From NCBI GenBank assembly GCA_015680685.1, contig MNCI01008651.1:788209-830906 (forward strand): a stretch of DNA of 42,698 bases. The letters run 5' to 3'. The position numbers were made by a program, and so were the translations under genes. Below are positions 22,851 to 33,330 of the stretch, one piece after another (positions within the stretch are counted from its first letter, which is position 1; each line of letters opens with the position of its first letter). The notes under the pieces were generated by a model that was not told where the DNA came from, ran no database searches, and was given only the letters and a program-made list of their open reading frames with translations. Source of the DNA: Gnetum montanum. Lineage: Eukaryota; Streptophyta; Gnetopsida; Gnetales; Gnetaceae.

Positions 22851-23990
22851 TAGTCAAGAGCTTGTAGAATAGGTGTTTCTACGAGCTTATGTTTCAAGGT
22901 TTGGAAAGCTACCTCACACTCCCTAGTCCATTCAAAGGGTACATCCTTCTTCGTTAATTCTACCAATGGTTTTACAATCTTTGAAAAGTTCATGATGAAG
23001 TGTCTATAATAGCCAGTATGTCCAAGGAATGATTGTATGTCTTTTATAGTTTCAGGTTGACAAGTGATTCCTTGGATGACTTTAATTTTATCAAGATCTA
23101 CCTCCATCCCCGTTTGCAAAATTTTATGCCCTAATACAATGCCCTCTTGGACTATTAAGTGGCTTTTCTACCAACTGAGCCTTAGGTTAGTTTCTACACA
23201 TCATTTCAGTACTTGCTCTAATCAATCCAATGCTTGTTCGAAGTCCACTCTGTAGGTGGAGAAATCATTCATAAAGACCTCCACACCATTCCCTATTTGC
23301 TGCTAAAATATACTTAGAATTGGACGTTGAAATGTTGCTAGGGCATTGCATAAGCCAAACAACATTTTCTTATATGCAAATGTCCCCTAAGGACTTGTGA
23401 ATGTAGTTTTGGCTTGGCCTTCTAATGCTATTTGAATTTAATTGTATCCACTATAACCATCCAGAAAACTATAGTAGTAATGCCCTGCAACGGTATCTAA
23501 GACTTGGTCAACGAATGGCAATGGAAAATGGTCTTTAAACGTTGTTATGTTTAATAGCCTAAAGTCTATACACACCCTCCATTTACCTACCTTTTTAGGC
23601 ACAATGACTAATGGACTAACCCATTCGCTATTAGCAAAGGGGTAGATGAACTCAGCTTTTAGAAGTTCTTCAATTTCTTCTTTAACCACTTGCTTAAGCT
23701 TTGGGTTTAGTCATCTTTATGGTTGTCGTCAAGGCTTCATGGAGGGGTCAATGTAAATTCTATGGTGGCATATCCTAGGATCTATTTTGTTTAATTCAGG
23801 ATATGACCAAGCAAAGGCTTTTGACCATTTGTTTACCATCTTCAGCAGTCTTTCTTTTTGTTGAGGAGCAAGCTCAACATTAATGATTATCGATTTTCCA
23901 TTCTTGAGAAATGTGTACTCCATATCGGTGGGCAATAGTTTTAACTCAAGGGGCTCTTGCTTAAACTCGTCAAGGATTTCCAACTTCCCC
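22850..23990 (-). pseudogene. Reverse transcriptase of element A
   Basis: From 23983: linker with APQQKERLLKMV and FAWSYPELNKIDPRICHHRI, typical of Athila/Tat pol. Then KAEFIYPFANSEWVSPLV and the finger/palm block GKWRVCIDFRLLN...DHFPLPFVDQVLD...FLDGYSGYN (23438-23689). LFGLCNALATFQR follows near 23350. The active site reads EVFMNDFS (23264-23278), so the first Asp of FMDD is Asn. The thumb has GYYRHFIMNFSKI (22850-23119). Copies element RNA into DNA. Inactive because of the active-site change and several stops. Confidence 0.85.
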
Positions 23991-24235
23991 CAGTTGATAT
24001 TTTCGATGTCAGGACTTGGAAGTTGTCGATGAAACTACTCTAATGTATCTATGTTATCGATATAGGTACAAGTCAAGCTCTCAGTTGGTTCCATGCATAG
24101 AGTTGAATTTCTCTCTTGGTCAACTATCAGCCACTAGGTGCCTTCCTATCTTGTGGCTACTACATATAAGCATCTTTGTATGTCAGTCACTTGTGCACCT
24201 TGGTTGCATGTAGACAATGTTAAGCATTGTACAAA

Positions 24236-24690
24236 CTAGGCCTTCTGCACATAGTTGCACCCTATGTCACTGTATGCAATGCATGAAACTTTTTTCTTCT
24301 TGATTTTTTCAAACATATTTTTCTTTGATATTTCTAGGGAAAGATTATGTATGCCTAGGCATGCATCAATTGTACTTAGCCATGCTCTTTCCATTATGAT
24401 TAGGAAGTCTCCCTTACAGTTGTTGACCTGAATCACTAGGAAATCGGCTGGATACGACCACCCACACATATTGGTAACAATTTCCTCCACTAGTCCCAAT
24501 GGAACAGTGATGGACTGATCAACCAACTCAAAATTAATGTTACTCTTTTTTAGTGGAGGCAGGTTCTAGGCTTTGTACATTTCTTAAGAGATTAAGTTAA
24601 TACTAGAACCTAAATCCAAAAGAGCTTTGCAAGGCTTATTCCTAGCAATTTGTAAATATATAAGAGGACTTTCAGGATCAGAGAATTTCC
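24236..24690 (-). pseudogene. Retropepsin (protease) of element A
   Basis: The minus strand reads KALLDLGSSINLI (catalytic Asp-Leu-Gly, complement of 24608-24616), then VDQSITVPLGLVEEI and PADFLVIQVNN, then the region of the ILGRPFL motif, here degraded to LIIMERAWLSTIDACLG. This is the order of plant gypsy aspartic proteases. Releases Gag and Pol products. A stop falls shortly after the catalytic motif. The next 250 bp toward RT (23991-24235) show only the linker. Confidence 0.75.
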
Positions 24691-24899
24691 TTAGAAGATG
24701 GCTAGCTTTGATCCAATCAATGATGATGTGAGTTAACATGATAGTATGCGTTGAGTGCAATCTTTAGTAAGGCATTTGGAGAATTAGCCGCTTGTGGTTG
24801 TAAGGACTTTGTGGGACTATTGGTTCTAAAGAAAAGTCCTTTCTTTAATCGGTTGTCCAAACCAATAGTAGGTTGAGGATTGACAACCCTTATAGCATT

Positions 24900-27219
24900 A
24901 CGTTACTATGGCTGGGCAGGAAGTTCACCCTACATAGTTGAAGTAGGTGGTAATGGAGCTAAGGATGGAAGAGGTGCAATCGGATGAGAAGGATAGTACG
25001 TTTGTGGAACATCATTCCTAGGTGAAGGAGTTCTATAGTACTCGTGGGTCTGGTAATGAGGCTAAGGGACAATGTGACTAGTGGAGTCACATGCAGAGAT
25101 TGGCTGCTGAACATAGTACCTGTATGGGTCAGGTTGATGGTAAGGGTATTGTTGATGTGGTAATGGCATTCCCCATGATTGTGGGTGTTGCCATTATTGA
25201 TACTGTTTATTTGGCTGTGGTGGAGCTCCACTTAGATAATATTTCAAGGGTTGGTGGAACTATCTTGGGTTACCTTGAGGATAAGGTAACCTTCTAGGTG
25301 CTTGCCATCTATTTAATCGTGGGTTTAGTGCATACACCCCAGACTCTTGTAGATGTGAGACTACTAGGAAAAATCCTTTAGGATGGTCATATTGGCATAT
25401 CTCACATTCGCCATCACTATTTGTGTTTGAATCCACAACCTCTTCAATGATGGAAACGTTTCCCTTACCTTTGTTATGTGCAGACTCAACTTCTTTCTTT
25501 TTCCTTCTCTCTTGGTCACTACTTTGAACAGCTTGAAATTTATCATCTAGGAAGTTCCACATTTGATCTACCTTTGCTGATACATCTGATGCAAATTTTT
25601 AAATGGGCAAAGTGTTCCTATTCACCATCTCTTCGAGTGGTGACTCTTCTTCATCCTCACAAAATCTAACTTCCTTCTTTTGGAGGGAAGGATCTCTATT
25701 GTATTCCTTCACACTTTCTCTTTTCCTTAACTCACCTTCCTCCTTGGAAACTTGCTCCAACTATCTTTGTATTTGATGGGCTCTAAGCTCAAATAGCCTT
25801 CCATGGGCATAATTCCCAAGGGTTCTTCATGTTTCGTACCTAAGCCCATCCACGAGATGGTGTATTTGCTCCCTTTGTGAGTAACCATGGCCATAGCAAT
25901 GATGTAATAATGCATAATATCGGCCCATGGTAGCATCCAAGGGTTCATCTCCTCCTTGTTTCCATCCTTGGATTTGCTTATGTAGGTTGGACACTCGGGA
26001 GTACATTTGATACTTATCGTTGAATAGCTCTAACATGGTACTCCATCGACGAATGGATTCTGGTTCTAAGGACCGGTACCAGCTTTCCACTTTCTTGATC
26101 AATGTCCATGAAAAAAAATTTAGTTTTTGCCACTCATTTTCTATATTTGCAAGGCACATGCATCATGAAATGGTTGTAGATGGTTTTGAGGATCAGCATT
26201 GTACCCNNNNNNNNNNNNCCCTTCAAATTGTGAGATGTTGTTCATGTCTAGTCTTTTGATCCTACTATCCTTTTGGTGCCTTCTTGAAATCCTAACAGCC
26301 TCTATTATATCTAACATACTTTGGGTGGTGAGTAGGGGTTCATCGTGATCGTATTATCTATGGCATCTATGATGCCTAGGCTGTTCCCTACTCTCCCTTC
26401 TTTCGTGAGATATCTCTCTGGACTGCCCTCTTCCCCTTTCTCAAATGTTTTACCTATGATCTCTGTTTTGCTTACCATTGTCCTCATGGTCTTTCCCTTT
26501 GCAACTATGCTTAGATCCAAAAGGAGAGGGGGAAGGAGATGATGAAGGTGAAGAGGAAGAAGGACTGGCACCATGACAATGCCTGTCACTTTCTCTTTGG
26601 TGGTCTCGGCCTCATTCATAGTTACAATCGAAATGTCCATCAATGTCATGTGTTCGTGTTCCTTTTTTCAATCCCCGTTGGTATTAATACCTAGGTTATG
26701 AATAGTTGAGTGAAGATTATGATACACAACTCCTTGACTGAAGTCAATGGGAGGAACATCATTTTGTGGAAAACCTCCCGAGGTTGGTTCACCACCCTCA
26801 TTTTCACTTAGGACATACAGAACATCCTAAGACCATTTTCCCTTCATAGATTTGTAATGTCTCTCTTGTTCTAAGTCCCTTTGGCGTTATTCCTCCATGG
26901 GTTGATACTCTCTTGAGTCGTGTTCATGCACAATGTACTCTACTTGTAAGTGTTACATACTAATTTGTGTGAGAGCATGAAGAAGCATGCTTGGGACTGA
27001 GCGATCGGGAGGTAACACTATGTTACCTTCTAAATCACACCAACACAGTTGTTCATCCTGGTGGAGGATAAAGGTAAATTTTAGTATATACTCATCAGGA
27101 TGAGCATATACTACACGAAACTATTGGGGCACTAGTGAGTTATCATGTGTACTACGCCTTCAATTGTTCATTGTGTCAGACCTAGTCGGTGAAGCACTCT
27201 CATAAGAAGAAGGAGACAT
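24900..27219 (-). pseudogene. Gag of element A
   Basis: Start at 27219, about 120 bases after the PBS (MSPSSYESASPTRSDTMNN). Parts in order: N-terminal extension with NIVLPPDRSVPSML (about 27000); Ser/Pro-rich and basic tract (about 26600-26450); central gag domain (25827-26159) with LIKKVESWYRSLEP, LFNDKYQMYSRVSNLHKQI and ALLHHCYGHG; knuckle CEICQYDHPKGFF (about 25365-25410), where D still has the final Cys; Tyr/Pro/Gln-rich tail (24950-25300). Gag forms the particle and binds RNA. Many stops are one transition away from Gln or Arg codons. Confidence 0.8.
26207..26218. other. Run of 12 N (sequence gap)
   Basis: Undetermined bases within the gag of A, between the Ser-rich part and the central domain. 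The true gap size cannot be judged. Confidence 0.99.
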
Positions 27220-27336
27220 GATTGATTATTTAGTGTGCAATACTCTCTTTTCGATAATTGTAGGATAACTAACCCTAAGGGTTTTTTCCAATGATGGAAA
27301 GATTTTCTAAGTTCTAATCAGTGCATAAATAACAAA

Positions 27337-27355
27337 ATCCCCAGCAACGGTGCAA
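27337..27355 (-). other. Primer-binding site of element A
   Basis: Plus strand ATCCCCAGCAACGGTGCAA against the plant tRNA-Asp 3' end ATCCCCGGCAACGGCGCCA: 16 of 19 match. One base separates it from the 5' LTR. Confidence 0.8.
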
Positions 27356-27356
27356 A

Positions 27357-28191
27357 TGATGAGTGACGAGATAACTCTATGCCCAACCATATAAATACGA
27401 GTGTTCACGCATGATCTGGTCGAACTCCAAGGATTAAGTGCTTATGCGCTTACACAGAACAAGGATGGGTTATGTAATCATTGTCTTCCCAAGCTTACTT
27501 GTCAGGCACAATTGTATGGTTAAGTAATCTTGAGGTAAATGATTTTTTATGCTTTTTATGTTTTATGTTCCTGGTGCTTAAAGTGGAGGAATGAAATAAT
27601 TTAATAACTAATTTTATTTAACTAGTTAACTATTCTCTAACTAGTCCTAACACCAGCATCCATTCCCACTTGCCAGACACATCCTGAACTAGTGTAACAC
27701 TACCGGGATTACCAAATGCTAGTCATTACTAGGTTACCAAGTGTTCCACATATGCTCGAAGTGGTTGTACTGAGTGTGCTAATTCATTGAAAATTAACGA
27801 GGCAATAGAAATAACATTAATTAATTAATGAGAGCAACAAATAATAGTAACTAACATTTAAATGAAATAATTAACCTATCTGAATGTTGCAAGGTTTATC
27901 ACAAAGTTCATCTTTATTTCTGGACACAAGGTGTGCTCAGGTACACAATGCTCAAATAAAGATCTGTTCACTTTATGACTCCTACTATGGGCACTCAGAA
28001 ATAATTCTAACTCTGGGAAGGGAAAACTGCAAGAGTTCGGCTAAGGGACTAAGAAACTAACTGCAAAACCAAGTGCCCTTGTCTCTTGTTTATAGGTGAC
28101 GAGACAAGTTCCGATATCGCATGTCAAATATCGCTTTGGCATCTCTGATATCGTGTATTTGATATCGAGGGTCCAATATCGGGACTCATCA
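27357..28191 (-). repeat. 5' LTR of element A
   Basis: 835 bp; begins TGATGAGT and ends ACTCATCA. Contains a TATA box (28088-28097) and a GATATC-type array (28112-28182). Followed by the GACTA target duplication. Confidence 0.9.
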
Positions 28192-28196
28192 GACTA

Positions 28197-28880
28197 GTAT
28201 TAGTTCTATCATGTATAGTTTAGTCTAAGGTAAGACCTATGATCATTAATGTTATGTGGTTGTGGCTAATCTACATGGAAACATAGAAATTAATTAATTA
28301 GTTAATATAATTAATAATAAGAAAATAAATCCTAAGCTATCCTAAGAATGATGAGTGTTCATTTTTAGCTTATCATACACATCTTGAACTAGTGTAACCA
28401 TTGTTGGAATTACCAAGAAACACACTATTGGGTGTACTAAGTGATATCACTATTGGGCTATCAAATGGATACACATTATGCTCAAAATTTATTGTACTCA
28501 TTCCACTAAATTTTATTGCATTAAAACTAAATTCTATGCTAAGTTAGAGTGCTACAATGAATATGAATCAATCGCAATCTTCTAGTTATGGATTGTATTC
28601 AAGTACAATGCCACTTGAATAAGATGTCATACAATCAATTCAAACTCATACTGTGGGAACTCACTAATTATTAACAGACTATAGAAATAAACTACAAGAG
28701 TTTAGCTATGCTATTGATCAAATGATCCATAAACATGATGGGTGAACCATATTTAGAAGCATTTTTTATTGCATCAACATAGATGTGTCAACACAACATA
28801 GATGTGTCAACACAACATAGGCTTAATTGACTAAGCAACGTCAATGCATCAACATTGACTAAGCCATTTTGAAATCATCC
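28197..28880 (-). repeat. 5' LTR of element F, right part
   Basis: Continues 18171-18312 after the GACTA target site. Together they give about 826 bp, close to the other family LTRs. U3 carries an exact tandem repeat of CATAGATGTGTCAACACAA (28778-28796 and 28797-28815). The right end near GAAATCATC is approximate, because LINE sequence starts around 28881. Confidence 0.65.
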
Positions 28881-29600
28881 TTCTATTATTTATCAAAACC
28901 ATAAAGAAAAAGTTATGTTTACAATCGTATTGAGAAAGTTACATGTTAACGAAAGAAAATAAATTAATAAAATAGATGCCCATGTATTAGCATAGTTTGG
29001 AGAGTTTTAACATAAAAACTCTAGGTTAAAAAGAAAATGGGATAGGGAAGTTTCATAATCTGAAACAATTTAATTATAAGTAAGTCTCAAGATTTAAAGT
29101 CAACATGATACTTTATAACAATTATAGAGGGATATAATAATGTCTCAACTGTGTGACTCAAATTGGAACCACTTACTTACTAAGCCTTGTAAGATAATGA
29201 GATCATGTTTATTATAAAAGAGGATCAACTTCATTAGGAATAAGTCTAATGATTTTTCTATTCAAATATTGACCAAGTATATGTTCTTTAATTATTTTAA
29301 TAAAAATACAAAAAATCCATGCTAAGAACATCCCAATGATTTTTTAAAAAATTTATTGCAAATTCCATTAAAACTTTAAGCTTTATCATTTGCTAAGCTA
29401 AACACTCCATCTTTAATTTGAGAAAAAGATATATTTTGGTCAAGGAGATGCTTATGACATTCAAGAACAATTTCTTACAAATGATCTAAATTAGGAAGAA
29501 AATTCTCATGATCAAAACCATCTAAAGAAAAGAAACAATGAAAACAATGTATTTTAAGAAAACTGTTAATAATACTAGGATTAGAAGTAATATGATCATT
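28881..29600 (-). pseudogene. LINE (element K) reverse transcriptase fragment
   Basis: The minus strand gives the N-terminal part of a plant L1-type RT: QNISFSQIKDGVFSLANDKA (about 29390-29450), WDVLSMDFL, then KIIRLIPNEVDPL (about 29230-29260), the counterpart of the LIPK motif, and ISLYNCYKV (about 29110), the RPISL...YK counterpart. The catalytic YADD region is not present; F cuts the gene here. Would reverse-transcribe LINE RNA at the target site. Heavily decayed. Confidence 0.6.
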
Positions 29601-29775
29601 TGTTGACCTTTTGGTAAGTCAAAATCTTAGAAAATGGAGAGAATTGGAAAATGTGCTTGTGAGTCTTCATAGGACTAAGGATGACATATGATGAGACTAA
29701 GCCTAGAACTTTATTACACAATTTGAGTGTGAAAAGATCTACAATGTTGCAAAGATTTAGAAGGAATTACAAGGA

Positions 29776-29999
29776 TTAAAGACATCTAGAAGTCCAAAGA
29801 AGATGACCTAGTGTCTACGAAGATGTCTCATTTTGTATTAGGACATCCTAGTTGCAAAGCTCAATTTTAGGCTAGATGTCCCAAAAAAATAGCAGACATC
29901 CCAAGTATTGTTGAGACATCCTCATATCCAGTGAGACATCCCATCTGCAATATTCAACTTTTCAGCAAGATGTCTCAAGCTTGTTCAAGACATCCCAGC
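29776..29999 (+). repeat. GACATC/GATGTC repeat array
   Basis: Nine copies of a GACATC core (or its complement GATGTC), mostly as AGACATCCC or AGATGTCTC, spaced about 15-35 bp and in both orientations. They lie just upstream of the TATA box GGCTATAAAAGA near 30055. Confidence 0.75.
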
Positions 30000-30054
30000 T
30001 AACCATTTTCTATCTGTTATATGAACTCCAACAGTAATCTGATAAGGACAAAGG

Positions 30055-30062
30055 CTATAAAA
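30055..30062 (+). promoter_or_regulatory. TATA box of element H
   Basis: CTATAAAA about 60 bp after the last GACATC repeat. Probable pol II start site for H. Confidence 0.5.
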
Positions 30063-30749
30063 GAAATGATATCTTTATGAAAAGGATAATCACTATTCAT
30101 GTGAATTGACCATCATCGTTTACATCTTGAAAACTATTTTGTACTTTAATTCCTTATCTTTTATTGTATATTGTAATTGTTGAGAGCCTCAAGCAAGGAA
30201 TCCATAATTGTAGTTACATTTTCTCCTTGATCCTTCTTCTCTTCATTTGTAAGCTTTGCAAGGTTGATGTGCTTCTTGTGAAAAGACATCATTTGAGCTT
30301 GTTGGGACCTTGCGTGTTTGGGTGTGTTTTTGTGTGAAAATACCCCTTGTGGAGCTCAAACTTTGTAAAGGTTGTGATGTCCTTTTTTGAAGAACAAAGT
30401 TCATAGGTGTGCAAGGATTCTACCCTATGAGTGTGAATGTACCCAATTTGGGAAATCATGTACATCTATGTGTAGTGTTTGATTTATAATTGGTGGAACT
30501 TATTCAACCTCCCTCCTAAGTTCTTAATCTTTACCATCAACTTCTAAAAAATCAATAATTAATTAATTAACTTTACCTTTCAAAAATAAATACTTTGCAT
30601 GATTTTTCTAGGAAAAATGAATGTTAATTAAAGCACTTTTTGCATTATGCATATCCCATTTAAATTTGGTAGAGTGAACATAAGTAAGTTATTGTTGAAG
30701 ACTAGCATCAATGGGATAATTTTGAAGAGCAAGATTGATTTGTTAAATA

Positions 30750-30928
30750 AAAAGGATCATCACCGAGTGGAGCAATGCTTATATCACTAATGTGGGGACC
30801 TGGGAGGAGTGGTGGTTGAACAGAATCTTGACCTCTTTCAAGTGGTTATACCCAAGCTTGAACCTAGGTCTTACAAATTCTAAAACAAGCATCTTATCAT
30901 CACTCTAAGTAATTGTTTCTAAGGATTT
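30750..30928 (-). mobile_element. tRNA-derived SINE
   Basis: A 179-bp segment flanked by a perfect 12-bp duplication ATTTGTTAAATA (30738-30749 and 30929-30940). The minus strand has a pol III B box, GGTTCAAGCTT (complement of 30854-30864), with an A-box-like CTTAGAGTGATGATAAG about 30 bp upstream. The intervening CTTGTTTTAGAATTTGTAAG looks tRNA-like. The 3' end is T-rich (ATCCTTTTT). Length, orientation and target duplication fit a plant SINE. The family is not recognised. Confidence 0.7.
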
Positions 30929-30958
30929 ATTTGTTAAATATCATTTTTGGTACCAACA

Positions 30959-31668
30959 TGCCCATGCTTGGCATGGGGCCTTTGTTTTTTTTTTTTTTCT
31001 TTTTAAAGAATAAAAAATTAAAAAAATTAAAAATAAAAAAAAGATGGGTTACCCTAACCCTAAAATTTGCTATAAAAAGCCATCAAGGTGATGGAGTTGG
31101 AGGGAGGAGAGGAGGAGAAGTCAGGCCAGGAAGCCCTAGGCCAGTGAGGCCAGGGCCGTGAAGCCATGGACTGAACCTCCTCTTTCTCTCGGTGGTTGGC
31201 AGTGTGTGCGGCAACAACGGTTGGCAGTTCGCAGGGCATTGGTGATGTTTGATCGCAACTACACATGATTCTTGCGGCAACACAACCATGCATCTTGTCG
31301 GTGGATCTTCTCTCTATCTTTTTTTATTTCAGCAAATGGCATGTGGTGGACAGTGGATTTGTGCATGATTTTTATGCAGTTGGCTGTCCGTAGGGCATTG
31401 GTGATGTTTGATCGCAACTACACATGATTCTTGTGGCGACACAACCATGCATCCTGTTGGTGGTTCCTGTTTCTCTCTCCTTTAGTTTTTTTCATGTTTT
31501 ATCTCTCTCTATGTTTTCTATCTCTGTATCTCTCTATCACTTGGTCACATGGCTCTTTCCAGCTGAGACTATTCCTGAGTTTCTGTACCCATACAGGAGG
31601 TGCCCTAAGCTATAGTCTCCTCAAACGAGTTTTTCTGGTGTTGGCATGACCAAAATTTATGCATCAAC
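30959..31668 (+). other. GC-rich promoter-like segment with an internal duplication
   Basis: Unlike the AT-rich surroundings. It holds TACCCTAACCCTAAAA (telo-box-like, near 31050), CTATAAAAAG (near 31070) and purine-rich GGAGGGAGGAGAGGAGGAG (31099-31117). A stretch of about 80 bp starting AGGGCATTGGTGATGTTTGA occurs at 31230 and again at 31391. Short frames in it have no recognisable protein. Confidence 0.5.
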
Positions 31669-31675
31669 AATCATT

Positions 31676-32640
31676 ACAATTTTTTTCCAATTTTCCTTCA
31701 TCTCTTGAAAGCAGGTGTTGGATCTTAAAAAATAATAATAATAGAGAAAAAAAACTCAAAGTAGATTAGATCAATGAAGAGAGAGTCTTAAAAAAAGCCT
31801 AAAAGTTTTGGAGATGTCTTTTTAGGTTTTCATTTTTACAACCAATCATGAAAAACCTTCCACCTGGGGTAGGAAAAGGATTAGACTTTATCTTTATTTA
31901 GAAGCATCATCATGAGTTTTCACTTATTACTAAAGAGTTTGTTGTAAAGAGAAGAAGAACATTTTCTTTAAAGTTAAAAAAATACATCAATAAGAAATAA
32001 TGAATAAATTGCAACAGAAGTTGAATGCTTTTCATTATTGAGCTTCAAAAATAAAAAGAAATTAATACTATAAAAAATAAATTAATTATTTGACTTTTCT
32101 TTAGAGCTTTTATGGTTGAAATTGTAGTCAAAAAGTTACATCTTTAAGAATTTGATATTTACTCCAAAAGATAGGTCATAGTGATGCTCTTGCTGCTAGG
32201 AAATAATTGCACACCGAAACTTCCAAATAGAGTAAAGAACACTTCCAAATGTAAAGAAAGAAAGTGGATAAAGCATGTTGATCATCAAGAATGATTTCAT
32301 GATGCTTTATTAAAAGTTATTACAAATTATGGATATTCTGTTGTTTCTTGATAAATTGCCTACCCAAATAACAAACAAAATTTTTAACATAATTTATAGG
32401 ATGCAACCCTTAATCAATAAAATAGGAATTACCATAGGGTCTCATTTCAACATTCTAGATAGACCTCAAAATATCTTTTCAATATGAAAAGAGAAGTAGA
32501 GATACATTCATATAAAAATGATCATAACATTAGACTAGAGATTTAAAACCAAATTCTAAATTAAGAGAAATAGGTAAATGATATGATAGTTCAACATCTT
32601 TATGATCTTTGATATTTTCATTTAAAAAATTAAAAAAGGT
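31676..32640 (-). pseudogene. LINE K linker between endonuclease and RT
   Basis: The minus strand shows SYHLPISLNLEFGFKSL (end of the endonuclease, about 32530) and, near 32060-32150, NSKXCNFLTTISTIKALKKSQI-like sequence (one stop), the counterpart of the GDxNTKFFH motif found before plant L1 RTs. Stops are frequent. Interrupted on the left by insertion H, after which RT continues at 29600. Confidence 0.5.
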
Positions 32641-33330
32641 AATTAGAAAAATAAAATTGATTAAGTATTTGAAAGATTTAGTTATTATCCTTTCAAAGTT
32701 GGACCATGTAAACTAATCATCATAAAAAGCATAGAAACTAGAAGCACTAAATAAACATAATTATTATTAAGATTATATGAAGTAGAGAGATCATGACTTG
32801 AAAGTTGAAAAGAAGCTTCAACAATTTTATCATAAGAATCTTTTAACACGTTATAATTGCCACACAAAAAGCTAAGCAATATTTGGCAAACTTTGGAGAA
32901 GAAACCACCATAAAATAATTTTATTTACAGAATTAGTAAGAACAGAAATGCTATAAATACTAAAAGGACTTGAGACACCTTAAGGAACTTTTCAAACTTT
33001 AGAATTATTTTTTATTAAGAGATCATTTTATTAAATAAATAATAGTTGATCATAAGAGTTGCACCACAATGACTTGTATTCATCATCATCATCATCATCC
33101 TATCCTTGTTCCAACATGATGACTCATATTATGGTTGGTAAATAACATTGTAGAATTCTAAAGAATATTGTTATAGTCCATGACTATATCTAAATTTGAA
33201 ATTTTAATATCTTGGAGAAGAATAAAATCATGACATAAATGTTGTATGTTAAGAAAATCATTGACACCTTTTATCTAAAGTCTATTAATAAGATAGTAGA
33301 GGCTCCATGAAGGCATCAACATTGGGTAGA
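32641..33330 (-). pseudogene. LINE K apurinic-type endonuclease
   Basis: Minus strand: GVNDFLNIQHLCHDFILLQD then IKISNL (about 33190-33265) matches the 'RGL...D...LQETK' start of L1 endonucleases. After decayed sequence, LLSFLCGNYNVLKDSYDK (about 32820-32890) matches the GGDFN motif, and MISLHGPTLKG (32685-32720) the FTW segment. Domain order is that of the exonuclease-endonuclease-phosphatase fold that nicks target DNA. A (CAT)6 run sits at 33081-33098. Confidence 0.65.

Larger units (their letters stand above)
18313..28191 (-). mobile_element. Gypsy retrotransposon A (Athila/Tat-like), full length
   Basis: A structurally complete 9,879-bp element: two 835-bp LTRs with TGATGAGT/ACTCATCA termini, GACTA target duplications on both sides (18308-18312 and 28192-28196), a tRNA-Asp PBS, gag, protease, RT, RNase H, integrase (pol order of Ty3/gypsy) and a polypurine tract. 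It lies inside the 5' LTR of F. The LTRs have clearly diverged, mostly by transitions, and every gene has stops, so it is an old inactive copy. The DLG protease and tRNA-Asp primer point to the non-chromoviral Athila/Tat branch. Confidence 0.9.
29601..31669 (+). mobile_element. LTR-type insertion H in the LINE (probable solo LTR)
   Basis: Starts TGTTGACC and ends GCATCAACA, giving inverted TGTTGA/TCAACA termini. The flanks are ATCATT on both sides (29595-29600 and 31670-31675), and LINE sequence lies on each side. It has a U3-like part with a GACATC array, a TATA box at 30055-30062, a SINE insertion and a GC-rich segment. GGTACCAACA at 30949-30958 could instead be the LTR end, with internal DNA after it; ATCATT also occurs at 30940-30945, so the boundaries are not settled. 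Confidence 0.45.

Noticed and set aside
28778-28815. CRISPR-like or satellite repeat (19 bp x 2)
   Set aside because: Only two adjacent copies without spacers, in the U3 of F's LTR.
30541-30737. Additional LINE fragment inside H
   Set aside because: A minus-strand reading looked faintly like the linker of an L1 pol, but the expected linker is already present at 31676-32640 and the similarity was not convincing.
30738-30940. Functional tRNA gene
   Set aside because: The tRNA-like part does not form a full cloverleaf by eye and sits inside a segment with SINE length and target duplication.
31060-31293. Overlapping minus-strand frames of 68-77 codons in the GC-rich segment
   Set aside because: Open in more than one frame because of base composition; no domain seen.
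33081-33098. (CAT)6 run
   Set aside because: An ordinary microsatellite inside the decayed LINE.
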